Translations under genes and position numbers: made by a program
The notes under the pieces: generated by a model
Seen by the model: the letters and a program-made list of their open reading frames with translations, nothing else
What the model was told of the DNA's origin: nothing
Database searches by the model: none
Origin: CBDAUN01 sp965214875
GTDB lineage: Bacteria; Pseudomonadota; Gammaproteobacteria; Arenicellales; JAJDZL01
Length of the DNA stretch: 64,000 bases
Direction of reading: 5' to 3'
Assembly (NCBI GenBank): GCA_965214875.1
Contig: OZ243980.1
Coordinates: 2,728,001 to 2,792,000 of the forward strand
In this document: one piece after another, positions 18,170 to 28,033 of the stretch
How positions within the stretch are numbered: the first letter of the stretch is position 1
Layout: the number at the start of each line of letters is the position of its first letter

Positions 18170-19051
18170 TTACGCACGGGCGCTGATGTGGCGCAACTTC
18201 ATCTCTCGATACACGATATACAGAGTGCTTGCAGCAATCAGACAGGCGCCACTCAGTGCAGACACCGACGGAATCTGTCCAAAAATGAAATATCCGGCGA
18301 TACCCATAAACAGCATTCTGCTGTACAGAAACGGGGCGACAAAATGCGCATCTCCGATTGCATACCCTCGAATATCAAAATAGTTGCGGCACGAAGAGGC
18401 GGCACCAACCAAAAGCAGCAGCAGCCATTCATGAACACTGGGAGTCTCCCAAACAATAATCGCCGGGGGGAAGCTGCCAATTGACAAGATGATCGTGAAG
18501 TAGAAAAGAATCGTGCCCGGCTTTTCGGTTCGCGAGAGCTTCTTGCCCAAGACCAGCGTTAGCGCAAACGCCATCGAAGCGGCAATCGGAGTCAACAAAC
18601 TGATGGTAAATTGCTGCGGCAAATAGCCTATCACAAGAACGGCGCCAAAAAACCCGATTAATGATGCCGACAACCGTCGCAATCCGACTTTCTCGCCAAG
18701 CATGGTGACACCAAGAATCGTAACGAATAGTGGTGTCGTGAAAAACAAAGCTGTGACGGTGACAAGTGGTAGAATCATCAGCGAATAGAATCCGCAATTG
18801 ATTGCAATCACGCCAATGATTCCGCGCAGCAGGTGATCAGGCAAGCGTTCAGTTTTCAAGCTGTAATCCGAACGCGGGAAGATAAAGATCGCAGCGACGA
18901 TAAAGCCGAAAACACCTCTAATAAATACAGTCTGCGCCGAGTGTATGCTGCCGGCAAGCGCGTGTACGCCGGCACTCATGACAGACGCTATCAAAGCGGA
19001 TAGTACAATCCAGCCGGCGCCACGAAGGTTTTCAACCGGCGATGCCATCAA
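18170..19051 (-). CDS. DMT-superfamily (EamA) transporter
   Basis: 293 aa with about ten hydrophobic helices arranged as two EamA repeats, roughly residues 10-140 and 155-285. The glutamate- and proline-containing loop (TTPLFVTILGVTMLGEKVG) closing the first repeat is characteristic. Such carriers export metabolites or amino acids; the substrate is not predictable. Diverges from the SDR gene at 19108 with a short 56-bp shared upstream region. Confidence 0.83.
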   Translation of the reverse strand: MMASPVENLRGAGWIVLSALIASVMSAGVHALAGSIHSAQTVFIRGVFGFIVAAIFIFPRSDYSLKTERLPDHLLRGIIGVIAINCGFYSLMILPLVTVTALFFTTPLFVTILGVTMLGEKVGLRRLSASLIGFFGAVLVIGYLPQQFTISLLTPIAASMAFALTLVLGKKLSRTEKPGTILFYFTIILSIGSFPPAIIVWETPSVHEWLLLLLVGAASSCRNYFDIRGYAIGDAHFVAPFLYSRMLFMGIAGYFIFGQIPSVSALSGACLIAASTLYIVYREMKLRHISARA

Positions 19052-19107
19052 CCGACCCTTTTTGGCGACTATTTTTTAATGATCTGATTTGAACTAGGAG
19101 TAGATGC

Positions 19108-19887
19108 ATGGAACTCGGACTAACTGGCAGGACCGCATTGGTCTGCGCATCCAGCAAAGGGCTGGGGAAAGGTTGCGCCAAGGCGTTGTCGCACGAAGGC
19201 GTCAACGTTTGGCTGAATGGGCGAGACCTCGAATCGCTCAAGCGCGCAGTATTTGAAGTAGGCGAAGGTTCTCGAGGACAAGTATCGAGCGTCTGCTGCG
19301 ACATCACGACAGAGAAAGGCCGCGAGCAGGCGCTGGCTACGACTGGCCCTTTAGATATTCTGATCAACAACGCTGGCGGTCCCCCGCCAGGAGACTTCCG
19401 CGATTGGGATTTTGAGGAGTGGAATGCCGCAATCAACAACAACATGCTGACGCCGATCAAACTGTTCAAGCTGGTTGTCGATGGAATGATCGAGCGGAAT
19501 TTCGGCCGAATTATCAACATAACATCTTCATCAGTGAAGTCTCCTATTAACACGCTCGGACTATCGAACGGCGCTCGCGCCGGCCTGACTGGGTTTATCG
19601 CAGGCGCCTCGCGCCAAGTGGCATCGCACAACGTCACTGTCAATAATATTCTGCCTGGCCGATTTGACACCGACCGTTTGCAAAGCGGCTATCAGCACGC
19701 GGCCGAGACAACCGGGGCCCCGCTTGACACCATCATAGCCAGGAGCGTAAAGGAAATTCCCGCTGGACGCTTTGGCACGCCGGATGAATTTGGCGCATTG
19801 TGCGCGTTTCTATGTAGCGATGCTGCCGCCTATATCACCGGGCAGAACATACTCATCGACGGAGGACTGGTGCCTCTATCAATGTAG
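19108..19887 (+). CDS. SDR-family oxidoreductase lacking the Tyr-Lys pair
   Basis: 259 aa Rossmann protein with the cofactor loop SSKGLGKG (15-22), NNAGG (87-91) and a catalytic-type Ser region ITSSS (138-142). Where the SDR YxxxK should stand the sequence reads S153-N-G-A-R157 (LSNGARAGLTG), a substitution seen in a subgroup of FabG-like SDRs of unknown reaction. AGGAG lies 8 bp before the ATG. The C-terminus (GQNILIDGGLVP) is the standard SDR ending. Activity as a reductase is therefore doubtful. Confidence 0.82.
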   Translation: MELGLTGRTALVCASSKGLGKGCAKALSHEGVNVWLNGRDLESLKRAVFEVGEGSRGQVSSVCCDITTEKGREQALATTGPLDILINNAGGPPPGDFRDWDFEEWNAAINNNMLTPIKLFKLVVDGMIERNFGRIINITSSSVKSPINTLGLSNGARAGLTGFIAGASRQVASHNVTVNNILPGRFDTDRLQSGYQHAAETTGAPLDTIIARSVKEIPAGRFGTPDEFGALCAFLCSDAAAYITGQNILIDGGLVPLSM

Positions 19888-19908
19888 CGAAGTCACATGC
19901 TGCTCGAT

Positions 19909-22335
19909 TCAGTGCATCGCAAAGCGTCCAACGGCTGATGGTTCCAACACAACCGTCTCTGGCAGCAGACATTGCCCTGCATCGTCGCAAGCCTGAAGCG
20001 TGACTTCAACCTTTGGAAGCTGCGCAGATTCATCGATTCGCTGCAGTTTCAGCGAAACATCGAATACGCCATCAAAAACAGCCATTGGAACATCCAGAAA
20101 CTGAGTTCCAAGCATAATCGGTTCGGGAAGCCCTATACTCGCCACTTCCCAGCCAGGCGAGGCTTGAATCGATGTCGCAATCAGAAAATCGCTCAGCGGT
20201 TCATCCGAATTTACATGCCATCCATCCGCGATATTTATTGTGACGGTTGCGGCAATCTCATCTGGCTGCACGCGATCGGAGCGCAATACAAGACGGATGT
20301 TGCCGTGTGCGGCATACTCTTGTTCGCCGGCGGTGCCGGCCATCTGAACTTGCATAGCCTTGAGCAAGTAGGTGAAGTTCTCGGGATATTCGGCGACTTC
20401 GCCAGCAAAGGCTCCGATCACTTGCTTCGACCAGTCCTGATATTTTCGAAGCCCGGTTCTGCGATAAAGAGTCGTCAGCACTTCTGCTGCAACGGAGTTG
20501 CCTGATGGAAGGGCATCATCAATGTGGTCTTTGGGCCTTGCGATCAAGCCAGCAGAATCAGTTTCGGCGATGCTGAACAAGCCACCGAATGCCGGATCCC
20601 AGAACAAGTCAAGCATTCGATCAACGATCGCCTGGCTGCGCCGCAGCCAGGCATCGCGCCCGGTCTGATCATGAACTGCCAGCATCGCTTGCGCGAAATA
20701 GGCGTAATCGTCAAGTTTTCCGGCGATCATGGCCCGCTCATTGATGAAAATGCGCTTCATGCTGCCTGTTTCGTCAAGCATGCTGCGCCAAATAAACTCG
20801 GCAGCGCGTTCAGCGGCTTGCAGGTAGCGACGATCATCAAGTATGCGGCTCGCCTCCGCCAAGGTCTTGATCATCATGCCGTTCCATGAGCTGATTATCT
20901 TGATGTCACGAAATGGCGGCAGGCGCTGCCTGCGAATATCGGCCAATTGCGCTCGAAACTCCGCAACTTGTCCAAGCAACTCTTCTACCGGTATTCCTTG
21001 GGACTTGGCATAGGATTCGGGCTGGTCGGACAGGTGCAAGATGTTCAATCCTTCGAAGTTGCCGGCTTCGCTCACGCCATAAAGGTCGCCGATCAACCCA
21101 GCCTGTTCGGGCGGCAGCGCGGCGACCACCTGATCCATGGTCCACACATAGAACTCCCCTTCTTTGCCAGGCTCGCCTGCGTCGAATGCCGAAAAGAATC
21201 CGCCTTGCGGCGAAGTCATCTCGCTGAGCACGAAATTCAATGTCTCAACCGCGGTCCGCTTGAACATCGAATTGCCCGAGATCTGGTAGCCATATAGATA
21301 TAGCCGGCCAAGATGCGCCTGATTGTAAAGCATCTTCTCGAAATGCGGCACAAGCCATTTATTGTCGATGCTGTAGCGATGAAAACCGCCGCCAACATGA
21401 TCGCGAATCCCGCCAAGCGCCATCGCCTCGAGGCGCTTATGCAGCAATTCGGCTGCTTGAGTGTCGCCATTTCGAATTGCGGCGTCGGCGAGCAAAAACA
21501 GCTCCGATTCTCGCGGAAACTGATTGCCGGTCAACTCGAAATCATCCGCCATGCGCTGATACTCGGCCGAGCGCTGCATGGCTCGCGCGACCGCCTCCGG
21601 CCCAACTTCCGCATCAGGGATGTGCAGCAACGCATAGCTTCTCACCACATCTGAAATATGGTTCGCCAAATCAATCAAGGTCTGACGCTCTGTGCCCCAC
21701 AACACGGATACCCGGCCGACAAGCTCGCGAAACTGCTCGTTGGTAAAGTAGGTGCCTGCAAAGAAGGGCTCGCCGTCGGGTGTGGCAAACACATTCAGCG
21801 GCCAGCCGCCAGCCCCGCCCATGGCTTCAACCGCGGTTATATATAGATTGTCTATTTCAGGATGAGTCTCCCTGTCGACCTTGATGGCGATCAGGTTCTG
21901 GTTAACCAGTTCAGCGGCTGCTATGTTGTCATAGGTTTCTTGCTCCATGACGTGGCACCAGTAGCAAGTCGAGTAGCCGATTGAAATCAGCAACGGAACA
22001 TCGCGGCGCCTCGCTTCGGCAAAAGCCTCTTGGCCCCAGGCATGCCAATCGACCGGATTGTGCGCATGCTGGCGCAAATAGGGGGAATCTTGAAGCATCA
22101 GCCGATTCACATAGACCGGGGTGCCATCTGCATTGAGATGATGGGTCCGCGCAGGCTCATCCGATTGCCGCTTTGCCCACATGCTGGCTAATTCCGCTTG
22201 CAGATTGGAAGAAAACGCTTGCGCGCCAGGCAAGCTGGAGAAGTTCGCTTCGGCAAAGCTGAACGGCAAAAATGCCGCCATGCCGATTACGTACCCGATG
22301 ATGCGCCTTGTTACGCCTGCATTTGGATCAATCAT
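19909..22335 (-). CDS. DUF255 thioredoxin-domain protein with DsbD-N-like tail
   Basis: 808 aa from the ATG at 22335, which gives a signal-peptide-like start ([21 protein letters not shown]) and overlaps the rhomboid stop by 8 bp. The N-terminal part is the SSP411/YyaL thioredoxin-like domain with C124-Y-W-C127, followed by the GGAGGWP loop and a six-hairpin glycosidase-like region with [10 protein letters not shown]. The last 120 residues match the DsbD N-terminal domain, including C-x5-C (ACDDAGQC). This joins a thioredoxin fold to a disulfide-exchange domain in one exported protein. Likely envelope redox work; exact role unknown. Confidence 0.82.
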   Translation of the reverse strand: MIDPNAGVTRRIIGYVIGMAAFLPFSFAEANFSSLPGAQAFSSNLQAELASMWAKRQSDEPARTHHLNADGTPVYVNRLMLQDSPYLRQHAHNPVDWHAWGQEAFAEARRRDVPLLISIGYSTCYWCHVMEQETYDNIAAAELVNQNLIAIKVDRETHPEIDNLYITAVEAMGGAGGWPLNVFATPDGEPFFAGTYFTNEQFRELVGRVSVLWGTERQTLIDLANHISDVVRSYALLHIPDAEVGPEAVARAMQRSAEYQRMADDFELTGNQFPRESELFLLADAAIRNGDTQAAELLHKRLEAMALGGIRDHVGGGFHRYSIDNKWLVPHFEKMLYNQAHLGRLYLYGYQISGNSMFKRTAVETLNFVLSEMTSPQGGFFSAFDAGEPGKEGEFYVWTMDQVVAALPPEQAGLIGDLYGVSEAGNFEGLNILHLSDQPESYAKSQGIPVEELLGQVAEFRAQLADIRRQRLPPFRDIKIISSWNGMMIKTLAEASRILDDRRYLQAAERAAEFIWRSMLDETGSMKRIFINERAMIAGKLDDYAYFAQAMLAVHDQTGRDAWLRRSQAIVDRMLDLFWDPAFGGLFSIAETDSAGLIARPKDHIDDALPSGNSVAAEVLTTLYRRTGLRKYQDWSKQVIGAFAGEVAEYPENFTYLLKAMQVQMAGTAGEQEYAAHGNIRLVLRSDRVQPDEIAATVTINIADGWHVNSDEPLSDFLIATSIQASPGWEVASIGLPEPIMLGTQFLDVPMAVFDGVFDVSLKLQRIDESAQLPKVEVTLQACDDAGQCLLPETVVLEPSAVGRFAMH

Positions 22336-22933
22336 TCGAAAACCTTTTGACTCTAAACCGCCGCCGCTTGCCGGCAGCATGGCATCTGCCCCATATCACA
22401 CCGACCACCAGACCTACCGTATGCGCCGTATTGGCGATATTGCCAACCAGCCCGGTTAGGCAAACCATATACCAGATCAGCATCATCCACACAACCCACT
22501 TTTCAAGATAGTATAGAAAGAACGGGTTGTACCGACTCTGCATCCATACAAAGCCCAGCAATCCGTAGACAACGCCTGACATGCCGCCAAAAAACGGGCC
22601 GCTCACAACGAATTGAGCTAGATTTGAAGCACTCGCGGCAACCACAAAGAACAGCAGCAGCATCCAGCTGCCAAGCGCTTGTTCAATCTTACGGCCGAGA
22701 TCCCACAGCCAAAGCATATTGAACACAATGTGCATGACCGTGAAATGAAGAAAAGCTGGCGTTAGCAGGCGCCAAACCTCGCCATTTCTGATTTCGAGCA
22801 AGTTGTAGCCGAAAGAGGAAATCCGCACCAATCGTGTAGTCGCTTCGCTTGTTCCGAGCCAGGTAGCGACCGTGACAAAAATTGACAGGCCGATAAGCGT
22901 CAGGGTGATGGGGATCGCTTTCAAAATCAGCAA
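22328..22933 (-). CDS. Rhomboid-family intramembrane serine protease
   Basis: 201 aa, six hydrophobic helices. The catalytic pair is visible as S119 in GGMSGVVYG and H171 in TAHTVG; H68 and N72 in the [11 protein letters not shown] helix fit the oxyanion side. Catalysis occurs inside the inner membrane on single-pass substrates. It overlaps the DUF255 gene by 8 bp, so both are translated together. Confidence 0.88.
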   Translation of the reverse strand: MLILKAIPITLTLIGLSIFVTVATWLGTSEATTRLVRISSFGYNLLEIRNGEVWRLLTPAFLHFTVMHIVFNMLWLWDLGRKIEQALGSWMLLLFFVVAASASNLAQFVVSGPFFGGMSGVVYGLLGFVWMQSRYNPFFLYYLEKWVVWMMLIWYMVCLTGLVGNIANTAHTVGLVVGVIWGRCHAAGKRRRFRVKRFSND

Positions 22934-23100
22934 CTATTTCGCTCAGAGTTGATCAGGCAAGAACATGGCAAGGCGGGAAACTTGAAGATCTCCGGCTTAA
23001 GCTCCGATCTGCATCCTTTGTTGCTGTTCCGTGGCACAGAACAATCAATGCAACCGATTCAGGGCATGAAGGTTCAGCGCATTTTCCATGCAAAAGCTGT

Positions 23101-23469
23101 TCAACGCTCTGAATATTCAACGCGATCAGAACTGCCCAAGGTGACCGCTGTGCCATCAATCGTGGTGAATGTTCGGCCCTTGATATCCTTGCGATAGGCT
23201 TGATAGGAAACCGGCTCGTCATTCTGTGCGCTGACAACACGGATGGTGACAACTTCATTTTGAATTTGCCAATTGTAGAAGAAATATCCGGTACTGCCGA
23301 CGACCAGCACGCCGATGACGCAATAGGCGGCAATCCGGTTTGTCCTGCTTTGCGCCGCCTTGAAGGCCAAAGCCTGAGACGATTCGCGAACAGCGCTTCT
23401 AGATTTAGAGTGGAAAACAAGAACAACCACCGCAATCACGATTAGGGTGAAGAGGATTTTTGTCAGCAT
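23101..23469 (-). CDS. Small two-helix membrane protein, unknown
   Basis: 122 aa. One hydrophobic helix at the N-terminus (about 4-20), a second near 48-66, then a polar C-terminal domain of about 50 residues (VVTIRVVSAQNDEPVSYQAY) likely outside the cytoplasm. I do not recognise the family. Chosen over the longer frame at 22953-23435 because it has membrane-protein composition and no overlap problem with the neighbours. Confidence 0.6.
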   Translation of the reverse strand: MLTKILFTLIVIAVVVLVFHSKSRSAVRESSQALAFKAAQSRTNRIAAYCVIGVLVVGSTGYFFYNWQIQNEVVTIRVVSAQNDEPVSYQAYRKDIKGRTFTTIDGTAVTLGSSDRVEYSER

Positions 23470-23847
23470 CGTTCAATCCGGACGCATAGCCGTATACAGT
23501 CGAGGCAACCTAAAACACTCAGGCACCTTGGCCAATCTCGCTCCCAAGATCTGCAGTCAATGAAGCCGGAGGCAAAAGCATCGAAACCGTGAAGCGAGTG
23601 AAAGCCATTGATCAAGCGTCGCCTGACGGCAAAGGAATCGACGGATTGACCTCCATAGGACATGGCATCGGGCGCGTTGTTACTGGCTTGATCAGGCAAG
23701 GCGGGCTTTCCACGGTGCAAAAAGTATACACGATGAGATTTAAAGACATATTCAACGCTGACGACTATCCGGTTCGATCGAAACGCTAAAATGTCCAACC
23801 GCACCAGTTGACCAGGATTCGAAAGGCCGTGAAATGACGCAAGCGCA

Positions 23848-25062
23848 ATGATGAGAAACCATCAACTGACAGTTGCCTGCATAAGTGTCGCTCAAATACT
23901 CAGTATGCTGCCATTCGCCGCATATCCGGCACTAATACCGGAATTGCAGACGCAATGGGCGGCAACCAGCACAGAAATCGGGTGGGTCGCCGGGATCTAC
24001 TTCGGCGGGTATCTCGTGGCTGTCGGGGTCTTGGTTTCCAGCACCGATTTGATCGATGCCAGGAAAATCTACCTCTGGTCGATGGCTATAGGCATTGCCG
24101 CGCCGCTCGGGTTCGCCTTTTTCACATCCGGCGTGGCGACGGCAAGTTTCTGGCGATGCTTGCAGGGGGTCGCGCTTGCCGGGACCTATATGCCGGGATT
24201 GAAGGCGCTGGTCGACAATGCTCCTGAACATAGCCAGAGCCGCACCGTCGCCGCCTATACCGCCTGCTTTGGCGTCGGGGTCGGCGTTTCGTTTCTTGCA
24301 ACAGGGCATCTTGCTACGCTGTTGGATTGGGAATGGGTATTCGTCAGCTCTGCGGCCGGACCGGCGAGCGCATTCGGCCTTGCGCTAATCCTTCTGCCAA
24401 CGGCCAAATTCGACGCGGAACGCAACCGAGCATTTCGCTGGCTGCCAGACTTCCGAGAAGTGATTCGCAACCGCATCGCGCTTGGTTTCAGCATCGCCTA
24501 CGGGGCCCACAACATGGAGCTTTTCGTATTTCGCTCGTGGATGGTCGCCTTCGCCGTCTTTACGTTTGGCTTGTACGAAACCGACACGCTTGGCGCAAAT
24601 TGGAACCCTGCGATCATTGTCGCAATCATCAGTTTCATGTCTCAGCCGTTCAGCGTGCTGACCAACGAAATCGCCAACCGATTCGACCGAACCAAGGTCA
24701 TTCTGTGGGTGATGGCTGGATCCGCGGTTTTCGGTGTTGCGCTGGGATTTTCGAGTTCAACTTCAATCATGCTGTTTTTGTGCCTTGCCGCCATTTACGG
24801 CATTTTATGCATGAGCGATTCAGCATCGATCACGGCAGCAGTGGTCAAATCAGCCGATGCCCGGCTACGTGGCGCAACACTGGCATTGCACTCGCTGATC
24901 GGGTTCGCAGGCGCATTCATCGGTCCGATTCTGTTCGGCATGGTGCTTGATTTTTTTGGCGAAGACAATACGCGCGCATGGGGATTTGCATTCGTTGCAA
25001 TGGCGGCTGTCGGCATTATTGGCCCTGCCGCAGTCTTCAACCTGTCGCGCAAAGCGGCTTGA
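23848..25062 (+). CDS. MFS transporter
   Basis: 404 aa, about 12 hydrophobic segments, with a cytoplasmic loop after helix 6 (AKFDAERNRAFRWLPDFRE) and the GLALILLPTAKFD and GIIGPAAV ends usual for the superfamily. Substrate unknown. Possible alternative start at 23851 (the next ATG). The DUF3179 gene begins 83 bp after its stop. Confidence 0.82.
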   Translation: MMRNHQLTVACISVAQILSMLPFAAYPALIPELQTQWAATSTEIGWVAGIYFGGYLVAVGVLVSSTDLIDARKIYLWSMAIGIAAPLGFAFFTSGVATASFWRCLQGVALAGTYMPGLKALVDNAPEHSQSRTVAAYTACFGVGVGVSFLATGHLATLLDWEWVFVSSAAGPASAFGLALILLPTAKFDAERNRAFRWLPDFREVIRNRIALGFSIAYGAHNMELFVFRSWMVAFAVFTFGLYETDTLGANWNPAIIVAIISFMSQPFSVLTNEIANRFDRTKVILWVMAGSAVFGVALGFSSSTSIMLFLCLAAIYGILCMSDSASITAAVVKSADARLRGATLALHSLIGFAGAFIGPILFGMVLDFFGEDNTRAWGFAFVAMAAVGIIGPAAVFNLSRKAA

Positions 25063-25145
25063 TTGATCCTAAAGCGCATTCGTTTTCCGCGATTGAATTA
25101 TGCGGCGGTGATTCTGTCTATGTCAGAAATGACCGGAGCACCAGC

Positions 25146-26288
25146 TTGAACATTAAGCCGCAACACCGAAAGGCCTGTTTCACAGCGACTATCAGCCTGC
25201 TAGCTTTGCTAGCCGCCGCACCAAGCATGTCGTCTGGTCAATCCGGCTTCTTGCAACAAGCGGAATGGCCGAAAACAGATTTCACAAACAGCGTCGTCGA
25301 TCTAGACGAAATCATGTCTGGAGGCGTGCCCAAGGATGGCATCCCTGCCATCGACAAGCCCATGTTCACATCGCAAGAGGAGGCGTCGCAATGGCTTTCG
25401 CCGCGCGAGCCTGTGATCGTGCTTGAAATCGACGGGCAAGCAAAGGCCTATCCCCTTCAGATTTTGACCTGGCACGAAATTGTCAATGACGCCTTGGCTG
25501 ATCTGCCGGTCGCGGTGACGTTTTGTCCATTATGCAATGCATCAATCGTATTCGATCGAACTGTAGCCGGCGAAGTGCTCGACTTCGGCACAACCGGACG
25601 GCTACGCAAAAGCGATCTGGTCATGTACGACAGGCAAACCGAAACTTGGTGGCAGCAAATTACCGGCAAAGGATTGATCGGCGACTACGCCGGGGTCAAG
25701 CTGGATAAATTGCCAGCACAGATCGTTTCGTTTGAATCCTTTCGCGAAGCCTATCCCGCAAGTCAGGTCCTTTCGCGAAACACCGGCTTTTCACGCATGT
25801 ACGGCCGCAACCCTTATCGCGGCTACGATGACATTGACAATACGCCATTTCTGCTGAATGACCCCACAGATCCGCGGCTGCCACCAATGGAGCGAGTCGT
25901 CAATGTGTCGATCAGAGGCGAGCATCGCGTTTATCCGTTTCGCACCTTCGATACCGAGCCTGTAATCAACGATACCTTCGAAGATGTCGAGCTGGTGATT
26001 TTTAGCAACAACAACACCGTATCCGTATTGGACAGAGGCTCGATCGCTGAATCGCGCACGATTCCGGCAGCGACCGTATTCTCGCGCAACGTTGACGGTC
26101 AGACGCTCACATTCGAGCGGCACGACGATGGATTCTATGATCTTGAGACGAATTCACGATGGAATATCTTTGGCCATGCAATCGAAGGCGATCTTGCGGG
26201 AGCGCAGCTGCAAAATGTGCCGAATGGAATTCACTTCGCATTCGCGTGGCTTGCGTTTCACCCGGAATCTCAGATCTATAGCCGCTAG
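25146..26288 (+). CDS. DUF3179-domain protein, exported
   Basis: 380 aa from a TTG at 25146 (GGAG upstream); the open frame continues back into the MFS gene from 24978, but that part has no export signal and would overlap it. From the TTG, an N-terminal signal-like stretch (FTATISLLALLAAAPSMSSG) leads into the DUF3179 domain with FCPLCNASIVFDR, DFGTTGRLRKSDLVMYDR, and later SRNTGFSRMYGRNPYRGY. The domain is common in bacteria and archaea but of unknown activity. Convergent with gltA, 25 bp between stops. Confidence 0.75.
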   Translation: MNIKPQHRKACFTATISLLALLAAAPSMSSGQSGFLQQAEWPKTDFTNSVVDLDEIMSGGVPKDGIPAIDKPMFTSQEEASQWLSPREPVIVLEIDGQAKAYPLQILTWHEIVNDALADLPVAVTFCPLCNASIVFDRTVAGEVLDFGTTGRLRKSDLVMYDRQTETWWQQITGKGLIGDYAGVKLDKLPAQIVSFESFREAYPASQVLSRNTGFSRMYGRNPYRGYDDIDNTPFLLNDPTDPRLPPMERVVNVSIRGEHRVYPFRTFDTEPVINDTFEDVELVIFSNNNTVSVLDRGSIAESRTIPAATVFSRNVDGQTLTFERHDDGFYDLETNSRWNIFGHAIEGDLAGAQLQNVPNGIHFAFAWLAFHPESQIYSR

Positions 26289-26313
26289 CGGCTGTTCGAC
26301 AATGATTATCAGT

Positions 26314-27753
26314 TCAGTGGCGGCCGATTGAAGCCCAAACTTTTCTGACCTTGACATTCCAATCCTGCACCAGATCTCCGCCTTTGGTCTGGCGGCGCGA
26401 CTCTACGCCGGTATAGTCTCGCTTGGGCGAGCCGAGATACAGCTGTCGCGGGCGGCCAATTTTCTGATCATCGTCGCCGTCATACATCTCCTTCCAATGC
26501 GCAATCCATCCGACCGTTCGCGCGATTGCGAACATCACGGTAAACATCTGGGTCGGAAAGCCCATCGCCTTGAGGATGATTCCGGAATAAAAATCCACGT
26601 TCGGGTACAGGCGCTTTTCGATAAAGTAGTCATCTTCAAGTGCCAGCCGTTCCAGCTCTAGCGCAATATCCATCAGTGGATCCTGCACGCCGAGCTCATT
26701 CAGAACTTCATGGCAAGTTGCTCGCATGACACGCGCCCGCGGGTCATGGTTCTTGTAGACCCGATGGCCAAATCCCATCAACCGAAATGGATCATTCTTG
26801 TCTTTGGCACGAGCTACGAATTTGGGGATTTCCGAGGCTTTGCCAATTGCGCCCAGCATATTCAGCACCGCTTCATTGGCACCTCCATGCGATGGTCCCC
26901 AAAGCGATGCGATGCCGGAAGCAACGCATGCAAACGGGCTTGCTCCCGACGAACCGGCTAGCCGGACTGTGGAAGTCGAAGCATTCTGCTCGTGGTCCGC
27001 ATGCAGGATCAAGATCCGATTGATCGCCTTCGCCAAAGTGGGATTGACCTCGTATTCCTCGGTCGGAACAGCGAACATCATGCGCAGCAAGTTTTCCGAA
27101 TACCCAAGATCGTTTTTCGGGTATATGAACGGCTGCCCTAGCGAATACTTGAAAGCGTAGGCGCCGATCGTGGGCATCTTCGCGATCAGCCGATGCGCTG
27201 AAATCATCCTGTCACGCGCCTCGCTCATGTCCGAATTGTCGTAATAGAAGGCTGAAAGCGCGCCGACCACGCCGACCATGATGGCCATCGGATGAGCGGA
27301 CCGCTTGAAGCCTCTGTAGAACGAAGTCAGCTGCTCGTGCAGCATGGTATGATGCGTAATGGCATCGTAGAATGCTTCTTTCTGCTCTTTTGATGGCAGT
27401 TGATCGTGCAGCAGCAGATAGCAAACTTCTAGAAAGTCGGTCCTTTCCACCAACTGCTCGATCGGATAGCCCCGATGCAGCAGCACACCTTTATCTCCGT
27501 CGATAAACGTGATCTTGGACATGCACGAACCGGTCGAGGTGAATCCGGGATCGTAGGTGAACATGCCGGTCTTGGCATACAAGCTTCTGACATCAATCAC
27601 GCTCGGGCCCACTGTACCGTCTAGGATCGGGAATTCGTACGTTTGGCCCGTACGGTTGTCGGTCAATGTGACAGAATTTGCCTTCTGGCTAGCCTTGTCG
27701 TTGTCCGTCGACGAGGAGGCGGATAAATCAGATTTCGATGCTTGGGATCTCAT
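26314..27753 (-). CDS. gltA: Citrate synthase GltA
   Basis: 479 aa, type II citrate synthase making citrate from acetyl-CoA and oxaloacetate. Active-site motifs are intact: [10 protein letters not shown] and [14 protein letters not shown]. About 40 extra N-terminal residues, rich in Ser, Asp and Lys, precede the usual start at [14 protein letters not shown]; they could be a longer leader or a misplaced start. Housekeeping TCA-cycle gene; no other cycle genes are adjacent. Confidence 0.94.
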   Translation of the reverse strand: MRSQASKSDLSASSSTDNDKASQKANSVTLTDNRTGQTYEFPILDGTVGPSVIDVRSLYAKTGMFTYDPGFTSTGSCMSKITFIDGDKGVLLHRGYPIEQLVERTDFLEVCYLLLHDQLPSKEQKEAFYDAITHHTMLHEQLTSFYRGFKRSAHPMAIMVGVVGALSAFYYDNSDMSEARDRMISAHRLIAKMPTIGAYAFKYSLGQPFIYPKNDLGYSENLLRMMFAVPTEEYEVNPTLAKAINRILILHADHEQNASTSTVRLAGSSGASPFACVASGIASLWGPSHGGANEAVLNMLGAIGKASEIPKFVARAKDKNDPFRLMGFGHRVYKNHDPRARVMRATCHEVLNELGVQDPLMDIALELERLALEDDYFIEKRLYPNVDFYSGIILKAMGFPTQMFTVMFAIARTVGWIAHWKEMYDGDDDQKIGRPRQLYLGSPKRDYTGVESRRQTKGGDLVQDWNVKVRKVWASIGRH

Positions 27754-27983
27754 TCAATTTCCTCTAAGTTAGTGGGCGCGCATCGCCGGCGGCTTGCGGC
27801 ACCCTATTTCCAGTTTGCGGGGGTTGGCAAGCAAGGCAGAGCCAGCGAGTGACCATGATCAAGCCGAAACCGCTGTTCCGGCGATGGCGAGTGAACTTCG
27901 CATTGTAGTAATTTGTTGCACTGTGTGCAAATTTAGCTTTGCGTCATAGCCGGACTTGCCCGCCCTCGCCGAATTACAATAGT

Positions 27984-28009
27984 CAATCGTCCGCTATAGC
28001 GGACGATTG
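27984..28009. promoter_or_regulatory. 26-bp perfect palindrome upstream of MATE gene
   Basis: CAATCGTCCGC-TATA-GCGGACGATTG is a perfect inverted repeat (26 of 26). It lies 24 bp before the chosen GTG of the MATE gene and about 230 bp upstream of gltA. No T-run follows it on the plus strand, so an operator is more likely than a terminator. Confidence 0.6.
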
Positions 28010-28033
28010 TGTCGCCCCACTTGTTTCATTCTT

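Noticed and set aside
24978..25145. N-terminal extension of the DUF3179 gene
   Set aside because: It overlaps the MFS gene and lacks an export signal; the TTG at 25146 gives one.
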